14,007 bases of DNA. Source: Candidatus Tectimicrobiota bacterium. Lineage in GTDB: Bacteria; JACPSX01. Under the pieces are notes generated by a model. The model was given only the letters and a program-made list of their open reading frames with translations. It was not told the DNA's origin and did not search any database. This document shows positions 4,823 through 13,022 of this stretch, piece by piece. The translations under genes were made by a program, and so were the position numbers. The DNA is taken from assembly GCA_016193065.1 (NCBI GenBank), contig JACPSX010000242.1, positions 1-14,007 of the forward strand, read 5' to 3'. The first letter of the stretch is position 1, and the number at the start of each line of letters is the position of its first letter.

Positions 4823-5509
4823 TTAAGCCCTGACCGTCTCCTTCTGAATGAGCGCCATCTGTTTGAACTCTTCGAAGGTGATCACGTCGGCGTATTTGGA
4901 GTTCAGGTCGAACAGGTTGGCGGTGTGGGCATAGTTCGAGCGGTCGAAGCACCCTTCCTCCACCAGGAAGACCTTGAAGCCGTGAGCGAACGCATCCACC
5001 GCAGAGGCCCGCACGCACCCGGAAGTGGAGACGCCCACCACGACCACCGAGTCCACGCCGTGGCGCACGAGGTGGGTGACCAGGGGAGTCCCGAAAAAGG
5101 CGCTGGCCTTGCACTTCTCCAGCACCCACTCTTCAGGCAGTGGCTTGATCTCTTCGGGAATCTCATTTCCCCTGGGGTCCATGAGCCGGGCTGATTTGGT
5201 CGCTCCGCCGCTGGCGCGCTGTTCGTTCAGGTCAAGCCGGGTAAAGATAACGGGCCAGCCCTGCTCGCGAAAGATCGTGAGGAGGGAATGGATGGTCTCC
5301 AGGGCTACCCATCCCGCCGGACCGCAGGCGGTGTGAAATTCGTCCACCGCATCCTTCACCGAGCGATGCTGGCGCGAGCCGATGAAGGCCAGCGTGCAGT
5401 CGATGACCAGCAAGGCCAGCTTCTTTCCAAAGCTCTGGCGCTGGCCAAAACCCGCCTTCTCATAAACCTCTCGTTCTTCCCGGGGGACCTGCTCCAACCA
5501 CCTGGCCAT
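4823..5509 (-). CDS. Isochorismatase-fold cysteine hydrolase, N-carbamoylsarcosine amidase-like
   Basis: A 228-residue cytoplasmic hydrolase. The family's Asp-Lys-Cys triad is visible as D37 in LLVIDCTLAF, K132 in LEKCKASAFFGTPL and C165 in VGVSTSGCVRASAVDA. The motif around C165 is especially like N-carbamoylsarcosine amidase and maleamate amidohydrolase, which release ammonia from carbamoyl or amide groups. The ATG at 5509 is preferred because GGAGG sits about 8 bases upstream and homology starts there; an in-frame ATG at 5524 and a longer extension to 5653 lack support. It is transcribed divergently from the FAD dehydrogenase gene, with a candidate promoter at 5629-5658. Nicotinamidase-like activity is the main alternative. 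Confidence 0.85.
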   Translation of the reverse strand: MARWLEQVPREEREVYEKAGFGQRQSFGKKLALLVIDCTLAFIGSRQHRSVKDAVDEFHTACGPAGWVALETIHSLLTIFREQGWPVIFTRLDLNEQRASGGATKSARLMDPRGNEIPEEIKPLPEEWVLEKCKASAFFGTPLVTHLVRHGVDSVVVVGVSTSGCVRASAVDAFAHGFKVFLVEEGCFDRSNYAHTANLFDLNSKYADVITFEEFKQMALIQKETVRA

Positions 5510-5628
5510 CTCTCTACCCTCCATTGCAGGCGCCACATTCTCCTTAGTGTCCGGAGACAATTTGGGTGCCTGCGGACTGACCGTCGAGGAAACGAAAATT
5601 GATCTGATTCTCCTGTTGAACTGCCAGG

Positions 5629-5658
5629 AGCATACCCCGGGATCTTCCGGCAAGTCAA
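5629..5658 (-). promoter_or_regulatory. Candidate sigma70 promoter for the cysteine hydrolase
   Basis: Reading the minus strand, TTGACT (5658-5653) and TATGCT (5634-5629) are 18 bases apart: five of six and four of six matches to consensus. The start would be near 5622, giving a leader of about 110 bases to the ATG at 5509. It lies back to back with the plus-strand promoter at 5719-5747, which fits a divergently controlled locus. Confidence 0.45.
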
Positions 5659-5718
5659 GGGTCTCTTGGCTCTCCGTTCCCCCGGAAAGGAGCCATGCAG
5701 CAAGGCTGGTAGTGTATG

Positions 5719-5747
5719 TTGACCAAAGGCTTAGGTTTTCCTACAAT
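5719..5747 (+). promoter_or_regulatory. Strong sigma70-type promoter for the FAD dehydrogenase operon
   Basis: TTGACC (5719-5724) and TACAAT (5742-5747) each match consensus at five of six bases and are separated by exactly 17 bases. Transcription should start near 5754, about 57 bases before the ATG at 5811. An imperfect palindrome, CCAAAG-G-CTTAGG at 5723-5735, lies between the two hexamers where a repressor would block the polymerase; this operator is a guess. Apart from these two promoters I see nothing in the 300-base gap between the divergent genes. Confidence 0.6.
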
Positions 5748-5810
5748 AACTCTTGGTTCCGGAATCTGCGCTTTCCCCATCGGAGAGCCGAGCAAGGAGA
5801 GGCATTCATC

Positions 5811-7250
5811 ATGACCCAAGCAAGAATTCTAAGGGTGGACGTGGCCATAGCCGGCGCCGGGGGCGCGGGCATTGCCGCGGCCATAGAGGCGCAAGGCCAG
5901 GGAGCTGACGTTCTCGTCCTGGACTGCGCGGATTCCTTTGGCGGGGCCGCCGTGATGTCCGGCGGCGGCTGCTTCATCGTCGACACACCTCTTCAGGCCC
6001 GGCACGGGATCAAAGATTCCGTGGAGATGGCTTACGAGGACTGGCTGGCCTGGGGAGGAGAGACCGTGGACAAGGAGTGGGCCCGCTACTACATTGAGCG
6101 CAGCCGTCCCGACCTCTACGATTGGGTCGAGGGGTTTGGAATCCATTGGACGGATCTCAAATTCCAGGAGGGAAACCGGGCGATGCGCTGGCACCGTCCG
6201 GCCGGCGGCGGAAAAGAGCTCACGACCGGGCTGTACGAGACGGCTCTTCGCCTGGGGGTCGACCGCTGGCTGTGGCGCACTTCCCCCGAGGAGATTTTGC
6301 TGGACAAGGGTCGCGTGGTCGGCGTGCGGTCCCGCAACCTGGACACCGGTGAAGAGATGGAGATTCACTGCCGGAACCTCGTCATGGCCACCGGCGGCTT
6401 CAATTCCAACCACGAGATGGTCGCCCGGTACAATCCGCAGCTCCGGAACTGCCAGTTCCTGGTCTGCTCGGGGCCCTACTCGACCGGCAAGGGCCACAAG
6501 CTCGTGGAGCAGGTGGGCGGCATGCTCACCCACATGGATCAGATGTGGATCTACGTCTTTGCCACCCCGGACTACCGGGACCCCGAGGGGAAGTGGGGGC
6601 TGGTGATCCGCGACATTCCGGGCAACGCCTGGGTGAACGCACAGGGGAAGCGCTTCCACAACGAGGCGCTCTCGGGCGGCGCCTCGGGAACACCGGCCGT
6701 TATGCGCCAGGATCCGCCCTTTGCCTGGGCGATCATCGACGGACCCATGACCGCCAACATGGAGATCTCTCACCCCGATTATCGCCGGGGAGCCACCGCG
6801 GTTCCGGAAAAAGTGGCGCAGTTTCTACAGGAATCCCCCTTCATCTACATGGCCCAAAGCCTGGAGGAGCTCGCGCGCGCCATCGCTGTGCCCCCCGAGG
6901 TGTTCTGCGACACGATCGAACGGTACAACAGCGCCGTGCGCGCGGGTCTAAGCCACGACCCCGAACAGGGCAAGCCCCTGGCCAAGATGACTCCCATTGC
7001 CACGCCGCCTTTCGTGGCCATCAAGTTCATGCCCCTGGCGCGCAAGAATTTCGGCGGCGTGAAGACCTCGCTGCGCTGCGAGGTCCTGCGCCGCGACGGG
7101 AGCATCATTCCGGGCCTTTATGCGGCCGGCGAGCTGGCGGGGATGGCGGGCGGGCACATCAACGGGAAAAACGGCCTCGAGGGAACCATGCTGGGCCCCT
7201 CCATCTTCAGCGGGCGGGTGGCCGGAGTCTGGGCCGTGAAGGGACAGTAG
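5811..7250 (+). CDS. FAD-dependent dehydrogenase/reductase of the fumarate reductase-KstD fold
   Basis: A 479-residue flavoprotein. VAIAGAGGAGIAAAIEA (residues 11-27) is the Rossmann dinucleotide site, VLVLD ends at the ribose-binding acid D38, and MATGGFNSNHEMV is the second FAD-contact motif. The C-terminal IPGLYAAGELAGMAGGHING and NGLEGTMLGPSIFSGRVAG close the FAD domain as in fumarate reductase, 3-ketosteroid dehydrogenase, urocanate reductase and tricarballylate dehydrogenase. It would oxidise a C-C bond or reduce an enoate; the substrate is unknown. No signal peptide or heme-binding CXXCH is present, so it is a soluble cytoplasmic form. ATG at 5811 has AAGGAGA upstream; the frame is open further upstream to 5547 but that stretch covers the promoter. 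An NMT1-type binding protein gene follows 117 bases later. Confidence 0.88.
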   Translation: MTQARILRVDVAIAGAGGAGIAAAIEAQGQGADVLVLDCADSFGGAAVMSGGGCFIVDTPLQARHGIKDSVEMAYEDWLAWGGETVDKEWARYYIERSRPDLYDWVEGFGIHWTDLKFQEGNRAMRWHRPAGGGKELTTGLYETALRLGVDRWLWRTSPEEILLDKGRVVGVRSRNLDTGEEMEIHCRNLVMATGGFNSNHEMVARYNPQLRNCQFLVCSGPYSTGKGHKLVEQVGGMLTHMDQMWIYVFATPDYRDPEGKWGLVIRDIPGNAWVNAQGKRFHNEALSGGASGTPAVMRQDPPFAWAIIDGPMTANMEISHPDYRRGATAVPEKVAQFLQESPFIYMAQSLEELARAIAVPPEVFCDTIERYNSAVRAGLSHDPEQGKPLAKMTPIATPPFVAIKFMPLARKNFGGVKTSLRCEVLRRDGSIIPGLYAAGELAGMAGGHINGKNGLEGTMLGPSIFSGRVAGVWAVKGQ

Positions 7251-7367
7251 CGCGCCCAGGCAAGGCTTGATAGTTTCGGAGAAAGCGATCACGAATCGAA
7301 CCAACTCCGGCGGGAAATCACATTTTGCAACGGAGGGGTCGTTGGAAAATAATACAAAGGAGAGAGC

Positions 7368-8462
7368 ATGAACCGAATCACCCCCTTCAAGAAATTTCGG
7401 TACCCGAGGCGCGCAACCAGCCGCGTTTTCATCGGGCTCTGGGTGGCCCTGTGCATGGCAGTCAGCAGTATGATGGTCCCCCTTGCCGCCAGTGCAAATC
7501 CCTACCTGGCCAAACCGGGAGAAGCGGCGGTTTCTCTGCGCGTCGCCACTTGCGCCACCAGCGGAGGCTTCGTTCACTTGTACACCGCTCTGGAGAACGG
7601 TCTGTTTGACAAATACGGGATCAAGCCAAGCCACATTTTCATCCGGGGCAGCAGCATTTCGCTGGCCTCCCTGTCCTCCGATGAGATCCAGTTTCTCTAT
7701 TGCGCGGCCGATGCAACGATCCCCGGCCTGGCCACAGGGATCGACGGGAAACTGATCGGAGCTCCGCTCGTGGGGCTCCCCTACGTGCTCCTGGTCCGCA
7801 AGGACATCATGAAGATGTCCGACCTGAAGGGCAAGAGCTTGGGGGTGACGCGCCCGGGCGATTTAAGCTTCCGGCTGTCCAGAGCAATGATCAAAAAGTT
7901 CAATTTGACGGAAGAAGAGGTGAAGTTGCGCTCCATCGGCGGCAGCCAGTCCGAGCGCTACCAGGCCCTGGTCCAGGACATCATTCAGGGGATCGTCATC
8001 ACTCCCCCTCTCGACGTGCGCGGCAAGAGGGCCGGCTTCAACGTGGTCTACAACCTGAACGAAATGGACCTTCCCTTCATCTACAGCTCCGTCCACACGA
8101 ATTCGAAGACCTTGAAGGAGAAGCCGGGAGTGGTGCAACGCTTCGTAGCGGCAATGGCCGAAGCGATCCACTTCGTGGAGAAGAACCCGGAAAAGGCCAA
8201 GGCGGCTCTGAGCAAGACCCTCAGGATCCAGGATTCCGAGACCCTGCAATCCGCCTATGATGCCTACGCAAAGCAGGTCATCAACCGGCGAATGGTTGTC
8301 CCGGCCAATGCCGTCGCGGAGACAGTGGAAATCGCCCGCGAAGCCGGGGCGGACATCAAGAGGAAACCGGCGGACCTCTTCGACAACACCTTTGTCGAGA
8401 ACCTGGACAAGAGCGGCTTCCTGAAGGAGATCTGGGGCGGCGCTGTTCCTGGGAAGAAATAA
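7368..8462 (+). CDS. NMT1/SsuA-type ABC transporter solute-binding protein
   Basis: A 364-residue exported protein. A long basic N-region (MNRITPFKKFRYPRRAT) is followed by a hydrophobic stretch and a likely Sec cleavage after ASA at residues 41-43. The mature domain starts with VSLRVATCATSGGFVHLYTA, typical of NMT1/THI5-like and sulfonate/nitrate-type binding proteins. It includes the hinge region VLLVRKDIMKMSDLKGKSLG and a helical C-terminus. An AAAGGAGAG ribosome site precedes the ATG. Family members bind aromatic acids, taurine-like sulfonates, pyrimidine precursors or other small anions. No permease or ATPase gene accompanies it, so it may share a transporter encoded elsewhere. It probably belongs to the operon of the FAD dehydrogenase upstream. 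Confidence 0.85.
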   Translation: MNRITPFKKFRYPRRATSRVFIGLWVALCMAVSSMMVPLAASANPYLAKPGEAAVSLRVATCATSGGFVHLYTALENGLFDKYGIKPSHIFIRGSSISLASLSSDEIQFLYCAADATIPGLATGIDGKLIGAPLVGLPYVLLVRKDIMKMSDLKGKSLGVTRPGDLSFRLSRAMIKKFNLTEEEVKLRSIGGSQSERYQALVQDIIQGIVITPPLDVRGKRAGFNVVYNLNEMDLPFIYSSVHTNSKTLKEKPGVVQRFVAAMAEAIHFVEKNPEKAKAALSKTLRIQDSETLQSAYDAYAKQVINRRMVVPANAVAETVEIAREAGADIKRKPADLFDNTFVENLDKSGFLKEIWGGAVPGKK

Positions 8463-8507
8463 ATGTAAAACTGGGCGGCTGAACCCTCAAGGAAAGTCTT
8501 CTCCGGG

Positions 8508-8525
8508 AGGGGACATCTGTCCCCT
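8508..8525. repeat. Perfect inverted repeat after the NMT1-type gene
   Basis: AGGGGACA at 8508-8515 and TGTCCCCT at 8518-8525 form a perfect 8-bp dyad around two bases (7 bp with a 4-base loop in RNA). No T-run follows, so it is a weak terminator at best. GGGGACA/TGTCCCC dyads are a common form of dispersed REP-like palindrome, which is the likelier identity. It lies 45 bases after the stop of the binding protein gene. Confidence 0.5.
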
Positions 8526-8588
8526 GCCAAAACAATCCTACCCGCATCCGCCCATTCGGCAGAGATGTGGCGCAATTTGAAAAAGTGC

Positions 8589-8617
8589 TTGACAACCTCC
8601 GTGAGGGGGGCGATAGT
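8589..8617 (+). promoter_or_regulatory. Promoter for the LivK-type binding protein
   Basis: A consensus -35 TTGACA (8589-8594) is separated by 17 bases from GATAGT (8612-8617, four of six). Transcription would start near 8624, about 110 bases before the ATG at 8734. The block TTGACAACC followed by a purine-rich tract and CGATA recurs at 13023-13051 ahead of the hydantoinase gene, which may mean shared control. The remaining intergenic sequence (8463-8733) holds only this promoter and the dyad at 8508-8525. Confidence 0.5.
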
Positions 8618-8733
8618 CTCTCCCATCCTTCAACAGCATAAGAGCCCCGCAACGATGGCACGAGGAGGGTCTTTCTGACCTGAAAAATGCCATGGAGTCA
8701 GGAATTCAAGCCTACTGGAGAGGAGAGACTTCG

Positions 8734-9951
8734 ATGCAAAAGGCAAAGAGGCAGTCCTTAGGATCCTGTTCTGTTGTCCTGGTTTGCCTGCTTGTCCTGG
8801 CCTTTGCCGGCCCTGCCCTGTCTGCGCAGAGCCCGATCAAAGTGGGGCTTCTGCTCCCCTACACGAGCGTCTTCGCCGTGCAGGGGACCGACACCACAAA
8901 GGGGTTCGAGCTTTACCTGGACCAGGCGGGCTGGAAAGCCGGCGGGCGCGAGATTCAGTTAACCAAGGAAGACACGGAGGTGAAGCCCGACGTGGGGCTT
9001 GCCAAGCTCCGCAAGATGATCGAGCGGGACCAGGTGAAACTCGTCGTGGGGCCGGTGAGCAGCGCCGTGGCCTTGGCCATTCACGACTACGTCAACCGGG
9101 AAAAGGTTCCCCTCATCATCCCGGTGGCCTTTACCCGCCTACTCACAGCCCCTGACAAGGCAGGACCTTCCGTGTTTCGCCTCATCGAGACCACGGATCA
9201 GTCCAACTACCCCATGGGGGAATGGGTATTCAAGAATACCCCGTATCGCCGGGTGATCATCATGGCCTCCGATTTCGTGGCCGGGCGAGACTCCGTGTCC
9301 GCATTCATGGCCGGATTCAAGAATGCCGGAGGGACCATTGTGCGGGAGATCTACCCTCCTCTCAACATCCAGGACTTTGGCCCTTACCTGTCCCGGCTGG
9401 TCTCCGAAAACGCGGATGCGGTCTACGCCTGGTTTGCAGGATCCGATGCAATCCGCTTCCTGAAGCAGTACGCGGAGTACGGGCTCAAGGGGAAAACCCC
9501 CCTTCTGGGTTACAACACGCTAACGGATGATACGATTCTCCCCGCCATCGGGGATGCAGCAATCGGGGTCATTTCTGTAGGACACTACAGCGCCAGCCTG
9601 GAAAGCGAGGAAAACACGGCTTTCGTGAGGGCCTACCGGGCCAAGTACGGATCCGCCCCAACCCGCTACAGCGAGGAGGGCTACACCAGTGCCCAGCTCG
9701 CAGTGGCCGCCATCGAGGATCTCAAGGGGGGCATCGACAACAAGGATCAGTTCCTGGAGGCGATCCGGCGGGTGGCGCCAAAAATCAAGGCAGTTCGCGG
9801 CCCGATCCGCTTTGACCGCTACCAACAGGTGATCACGAACATCTACGTCATGAAGACCGACAAGGTCGGGGGGCAACTGGTAAACAGCATCATTGCCCGC
9901 ATCCCCGAAGTTTCTCAGGAAGCGACCTGGGGGTGGTGGCAAAAGAAGTAG
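8734..9951 (+). CDS. LivK-type (Peripla_BP_6) branched-chain/aromatic ABC solute-binding protein
   Basis: A 405-residue periplasmic binding protein. The signal peptide has a hydrophobic core (VVLVCLLVLAFAGPAL) with cleavage expected after ALSA near residue 31. The mature start PIKVGLLLPYTSVFAVQG and the downstream KLVVGPVSSAVALAIHDYV are characteristic of the type I branched-chain amino-acid/amide binding fold; two such lobes fill the protein. ATG at 8734 has GGAGAGGAGAG upstream, whereas an in-frame ATG at 8692 does not. Relatives bind branched amino acids, amides, urea or aromatic acids; ligand choice cannot be read here. Permease and ATPase genes are absent. Its stop is only 22 bases from the convergent CoA-ligase stop, with no visible terminator between. 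Confidence 0.88.
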   Translation: MQKAKRQSLGSCSVVLVCLLVLAFAGPALSAQSPIKVGLLLPYTSVFAVQGTDTTKGFELYLDQAGWKAGGREIQLTKEDTEVKPDVGLAKLRKMIERDQVKLVVGPVSSAVALAIHDYVNREKVPLIIPVAFTRLLTAPDKAGPSVFRLIETTDQSNYPMGEWVFKNTPYRRVIIMASDFVAGRDSVSAFMAGFKNAGGTIVREIYPPLNIQDFGPYLSRLVSENADAVYAWFAGSDAIRFLKQYAEYGLKGKTPLLGYNTLTDDTILPAIGDAAIGVISVGHYSASLESEENTAFVRAYRAKYGSAPTRYSEEGYTSAQLAVAAIEDLKGGIDNKDQFLEAIRRVAPKIKAVRGPIRFDRYQQVITNIYVMKTDKVGGQLVNSIIARIPEVSQEATWGWWQKK

Positions 9952-9973
9952 CTGATCTCCCCAGATTCGCTCT

Positions 9974-11539
9974 TCAATAGCTCTGTGACCGGAGTGCCCT
10001 GTACTTCTTCTCCAGCTTCTTGCGCTCCGTCTTGCCGAAGACGTTCTTGGGGATCTCGTCGACGATCTCGATGATCCGCGGCCGCTTGTAGCCTGCCAGG
10101 CTGCCGCTTTCCCGGCAGTATCGATCAATTTCTTCCCGGGTGATACCCGGGCTCTTGGGGCACACGCAGGCCATGACCACTTCGCCCCAGGTTGGATCAG
10201 GTACTCCGAAAACCGCCGCATCAGCCACCCCGGGGTGTCTCAGCAAAAACGCTTCGACCTCCTGAGGATAGACGTTTTCCGCTCCGGTGATAATCACGTT
10301 GTCGATGCGGTCGACAATGTACATGTAGCCGTCCTCGTCCACCTCCACGATGTCCCGGGTATATAGCCAGCCATCCTGGATCGGCGCCGCCTCCTGCGGG
10401 TTCCTGTAATACTCCGCGATGTTCTGGGGCCCTCTCACGATCAACTGCCCGATCCCCGGGGGAGAGATCGCCTCGGCGGGGCTGACGGGACGATCGGGAT
10501 CCACCCGGATTACGCGGACCTCCCAGAAATAGGTGGCCTTGCCGATGCTGTCCCGCTTCTCGTAGGGATCCAGAGCGCTATGATAGGCGGTGGTATTGGC
10601 GCAATTTTCCGTCATCCCGTAGGTGTTGAGGACCTCGCATCCCAGCCGGGTCCGCACCCGGTCCACGAGGCTTTTCGGGTAGCGGCTGCCCGCGGTCCGG
10701 ATAAGCCGCAAGGAAGAGAGAGTATAGGATTCCAGCTCCGGAACCGAAAGGAGACCTTCAATTTGAGTCGGAACCGCCATGAGCTCGGTGACTTGGTGCT
10801 CGACGCACAGACGCAGGGCCGTGGGCGGATCGTACTTTCCCGAGAACACAAAACTGCCGCCGACCAGGAGATAGGCGAGCCAGAAGTTCAGTGCTCCGCC
10901 GTGGATCAGCGGGGCCAGGGTGAGCCCTCGGTGGCTGCGGTCAAGCCCCATTTCCAGGCTATACTGGATGGCGGAGAGGATCTGGGTCGATTGCGTGTAG
11001 GCAGCCCCTTTCGGGCGGCCCAGGGTGCCGGAAGTATAGATGACTGAAGAGAAGTCATCCGGGAAAAGATCGCAGAGCGGTGGCTCCTCACTGGAAAAGC
11101 GGCGCACCTCCGCGGAAAAGTTTCGGACGCCCGGGGGCGGCTCTCGCTCCCCGATGCGCACGAAGAGCCCGCCGAGCCCGCTCGCCCGGACAGGCGAGAT
11201 CGTGGACTCAAATTCCTCCCCGTAGAGGACCGCTTTGGCCCCGCACAGGGAGGCCATGTACTTGATGTCCTCACTCACCAGGCGGAAATTCCACAAATTC
11301 ACCGCGACCCCCAGCTTGGCCAGAGCCAGGAAGGCCACGGCAAACTCCGCCGTGTTGTTGATCATGAGCCCGGCGTTATCTCTCTGGCGCAACCCCTCCG
11401 AGGCCAGAAACCGGGCCGCCTGATTTACCCGGTCGTTCAGTTCCCGGTAGGTCAAGGCTTTGCCCGCGTCCAAAGCAGAAATGGAGTCCGGGTGCAGGCG
11501 GGCGTGCTTCTCCACGATGCGACCCACGATACCGAGCAT
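9974..11539 (-). CDS. AMP-forming acyl-CoA synthetase (class I adenylate-forming enzyme)
   Basis: A 521-residue enzyme that would convert a carboxylic acid, ATP and CoA to acyl-CoA. In order: the P-loop YTSGTLGRPKG (168-178), the A5 motif NTYGMTEN (305-312), GWLYTRDIVEVDEDGY (390-405), the hinge region VDRIDNVIITGAENVYPQEV (409-428) and the catalytic lysine K503 in NVFGKTERKKL. Full length and all motifs are present, so it should be active. Substrate could be a fatty, aromatic or branched acid. ATG at 11539 has GGGAGGAA 6 bases upstream. It begins 25 bases after the stop of the M24 peptidase-like gene on the same strand, so the two form an operon. Confidence 0.92.
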   Translation of the reverse strand: MLGIVGRIVEKHARLHPDSISALDAGKALTYRELNDRVNQAARFLASEGLRQRDNAGLMINNTAEFAVAFLALAKLGVAVNLWNFRLVSEDIKYMASLCGAKAVLYGEEFESTISPVRASGLGGLFVRIGEREPPPGVRNFSAEVRRFSSEEPPLCDLFPDDFSSVIYTSGTLGRPKGAAYTQSTQILSAIQYSLEMGLDRSHRGLTLAPLIHGGALNFWLAYLLVGGSFVFSGKYDPPTALRLCVEHQVTELMAVPTQIEGLLSVPELESYTLSSLRLIRTAGSRYPKSLVDRVRTRLGCEVLNTYGMTENCANTTAYHSALDPYEKRDSIGKATYFWEVRVIRVDPDRPVSPAEAISPPGIGQLIVRGPQNIAEYYRNPQEAAPIQDGWLYTRDIVEVDEDGYMYIVDRIDNVIITGAENVYPQEVEAFLLRHPGVADAAVFGVPDPTWGEVVMACVCPKSPGITREEIDRYCRESGSLAGYKRPRIIEIVDEIPKNVFGKTERKKLEKKYRALRSQSY

Positions 11540-11564
11540 GACAGTTCCTCCCGGAGCAGTTCGC

Positions 11565-12836
11565 CTAGACGACGAGCAGTTCGTTGCAGTACTTGCTCAA
11601 GCGACGGGCACCGGTGGCGGTGATCACCACGGTGTCGCCCAGGGGAATCCCGATCTTGCGGTCGGGCGTTGAGATCATGGGCTCGTAGGCGAGAACCATC
11701 CCCTCCTGGAAAACCATGTCCCGGGGGGACGCTTCAATGGGATTGGTTTTCCCCCAGAAGTTCGCATTGGGGAATTCCAGTCCGGAAAGGCCCATGCCGT
11801 GGAATGGACAGTGCAGATAGCTGTAGCCCGCCTCCTCCAGGGGCTTGGTCAGGGCGTCCTCCTGCTCGCCGATGGTGACGCCCGGTTTCAGCTTGGCGAA
11901 AGCTTCATCGCGGGTGCGGCGCAGCAGGTTGAACATCTCTTCGTATTCCTTGATGGGTTTGCCGATGCTCACGGGCTGGTGGGGGTGAGCCACGTACCCC
12001 CCGTAGCGAGGGGTGATTTCGCTGATGATCAGATCCCCCTTTTCCAGGGGCCGATCGGGTGGGGTGGAGAGCTGCACATGAGTCGGGGCGGGTCCTGAAG
12101 TCCAGTACACGATGATGTAGCGCTCCGAGCCTTCTTCCATCATGCGCTCGTGGATCCGGGCATAGACCTTGATCTCGCTGGCCCCGGGGCGAGCGGTCTC
12201 CAGCATCGCTTCAATTCCCGCGTCGGCGATTTCCGAGGCTTTCTCGACGCAGCGGATCTCTTCGGGGCTCTTGCAGAGGCGCGCCGTTTCCAGAATGAAG
12301 GTCACATCGTCGACGAAGTTCGCCTGCGGGAGTTCCCGGCGCATGACCTGGTAGGTCTTCCAGGGAAAAACCCCGTCGGGCTCCCAATTCTGGGAAGTGC
12401 CGACCAGGCCGATCGCTCCTTGTTGCAGGCCCAGATCTTTCAGACAGCGGGCAACCGATTCTCCCCAACGGGGGCCGAGCTGCCGGATGCTGCTGACCCA
12501 AGGTTCGGCAAGAGCCCAGGTGCTGCGAACCGGCTTTCTCTTTCCCGCCTTTTCCAGAATGGTGCGGGTTAGAGGAGAAGTCTCCGGGTTGAGGCGAGCC
12601 TCCATGGGAGCCGTCCACCAGGTCAGCAGGACCGGCTCCTCCCGCAGTGGAAACACGGCAAAGCCAATGTCTCCAATTCCCGTCAGGTAGCGCACGTTGG
12701 CAAAGTTTCCGCCCCAGTTGCTCTGGTCGCCGGCAATGACGAGGCAGTCCAGCCCGAGCTTGGACATTTCCCTTCGGATTAAATTCCAGCGACGGTCACG
12801 CTCAGCCCTGCTCAGCAGAGGAAAATTGGTCCCCAT
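11565..12836 (-). CDS. M24-family creatinase/Xaa-Pro-peptidase-like protein with altered metal site
   Basis: A 423-residue protein with the creatinase N-terminal domain (about 1-180) and a pita-bread C-terminal domain (about 190-420). The M24 histidine (H346 in HCPFHGMGL) and first glutamate (E385 in LAYEPMIS) are kept. The two metal-binding aspartates appear as E273 (ISEITPRYGGY) and H284 (YVAHPHQ), and the last glutamate as G400 (IPLGDTVVIT). Loss of these ligands while keeping His and Glu is what creatinase shows, since it splits creatine to sarcosine and urea without metal. A role on an amidino or ureido compound is therefore more likely than peptide cleavage. ATG at 12836 has GAGGAGGG upstream. 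It heads an operon with the CoA ligase. Confidence 0.85.
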   Translation of the reverse strand: MGTNFPLLSRAERDRRWNLIRREMSKLGLDCLVIAGDQSNWGGNFANVRYLTGIGDIGFAVFPLREEPVLLTWWTAPMEARLNPETSPLTRTILEKAGKRKPVRSTWALAEPWVSSIRQLGPRWGESVARCLKDLGLQQGAIGLVGTSQNWEPDGVFPWKTYQVMRRELPQANFVDDVTFILETARLCKSPEEIRCVEKASEIADAGIEAMLETARPGASEIKVYARIHERMMEEGSERYIIVYWTSGPAPTHVQLSTPPDRPLEKGDLIISEITPRYGGYVAHPHQPVSIGKPIKEYEEMFNLLRRTRDEAFAKLKPGVTIGEQEDALTKPLEEAGYSYLHCPFHGMGLSGLEFPNANFWGKTNPIEASPRDMVFQEGMVLAYEPMISTPDRKIGIPLGDTVVITATGARRLSKYCNELLVV

Positions 12837-13022
12837 GGTGCCCTCCTCGTGATGAACACGAATCCACGGAATTGAGTGGCATGAATACCGAGCCCCTATA
12901 CCTGTTAGGTCAAGAGGTGCTCGATCTGCTCCTAATTGTATATGGACGATAATGCGCATTTTATCCGATGCCCCCGATCTTCGCAACCGGTTCTGGAAGC
13001 CGCCAGAGCAGAAAGAAAGCTC

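Noticed and set aside
5547-5810. N-terminal extension of the FAD dehydrogenase
   Set aside because: The extension would cover the -35/-10 promoter at 5719-5747 and shows no family homology; the ATG at 5811 has a good ribosome site directly ahead of the Rossmann motif.
5829-6773. A 314-residue minus-strand ORF inside the FAD dehydrogenase gene
   Set aside because: It is antisense to a clear FAD-domain protein, lacks any recognisable motif and has the composition of a shadow frame.
9520-10221. A 233-residue minus-strand ORF across the convergent gene ends
   Set aside because: It overlaps the C-terminal motifs of the CoA ligase and the 3' end of the LivK-type gene in other frames; both of those are well supported.
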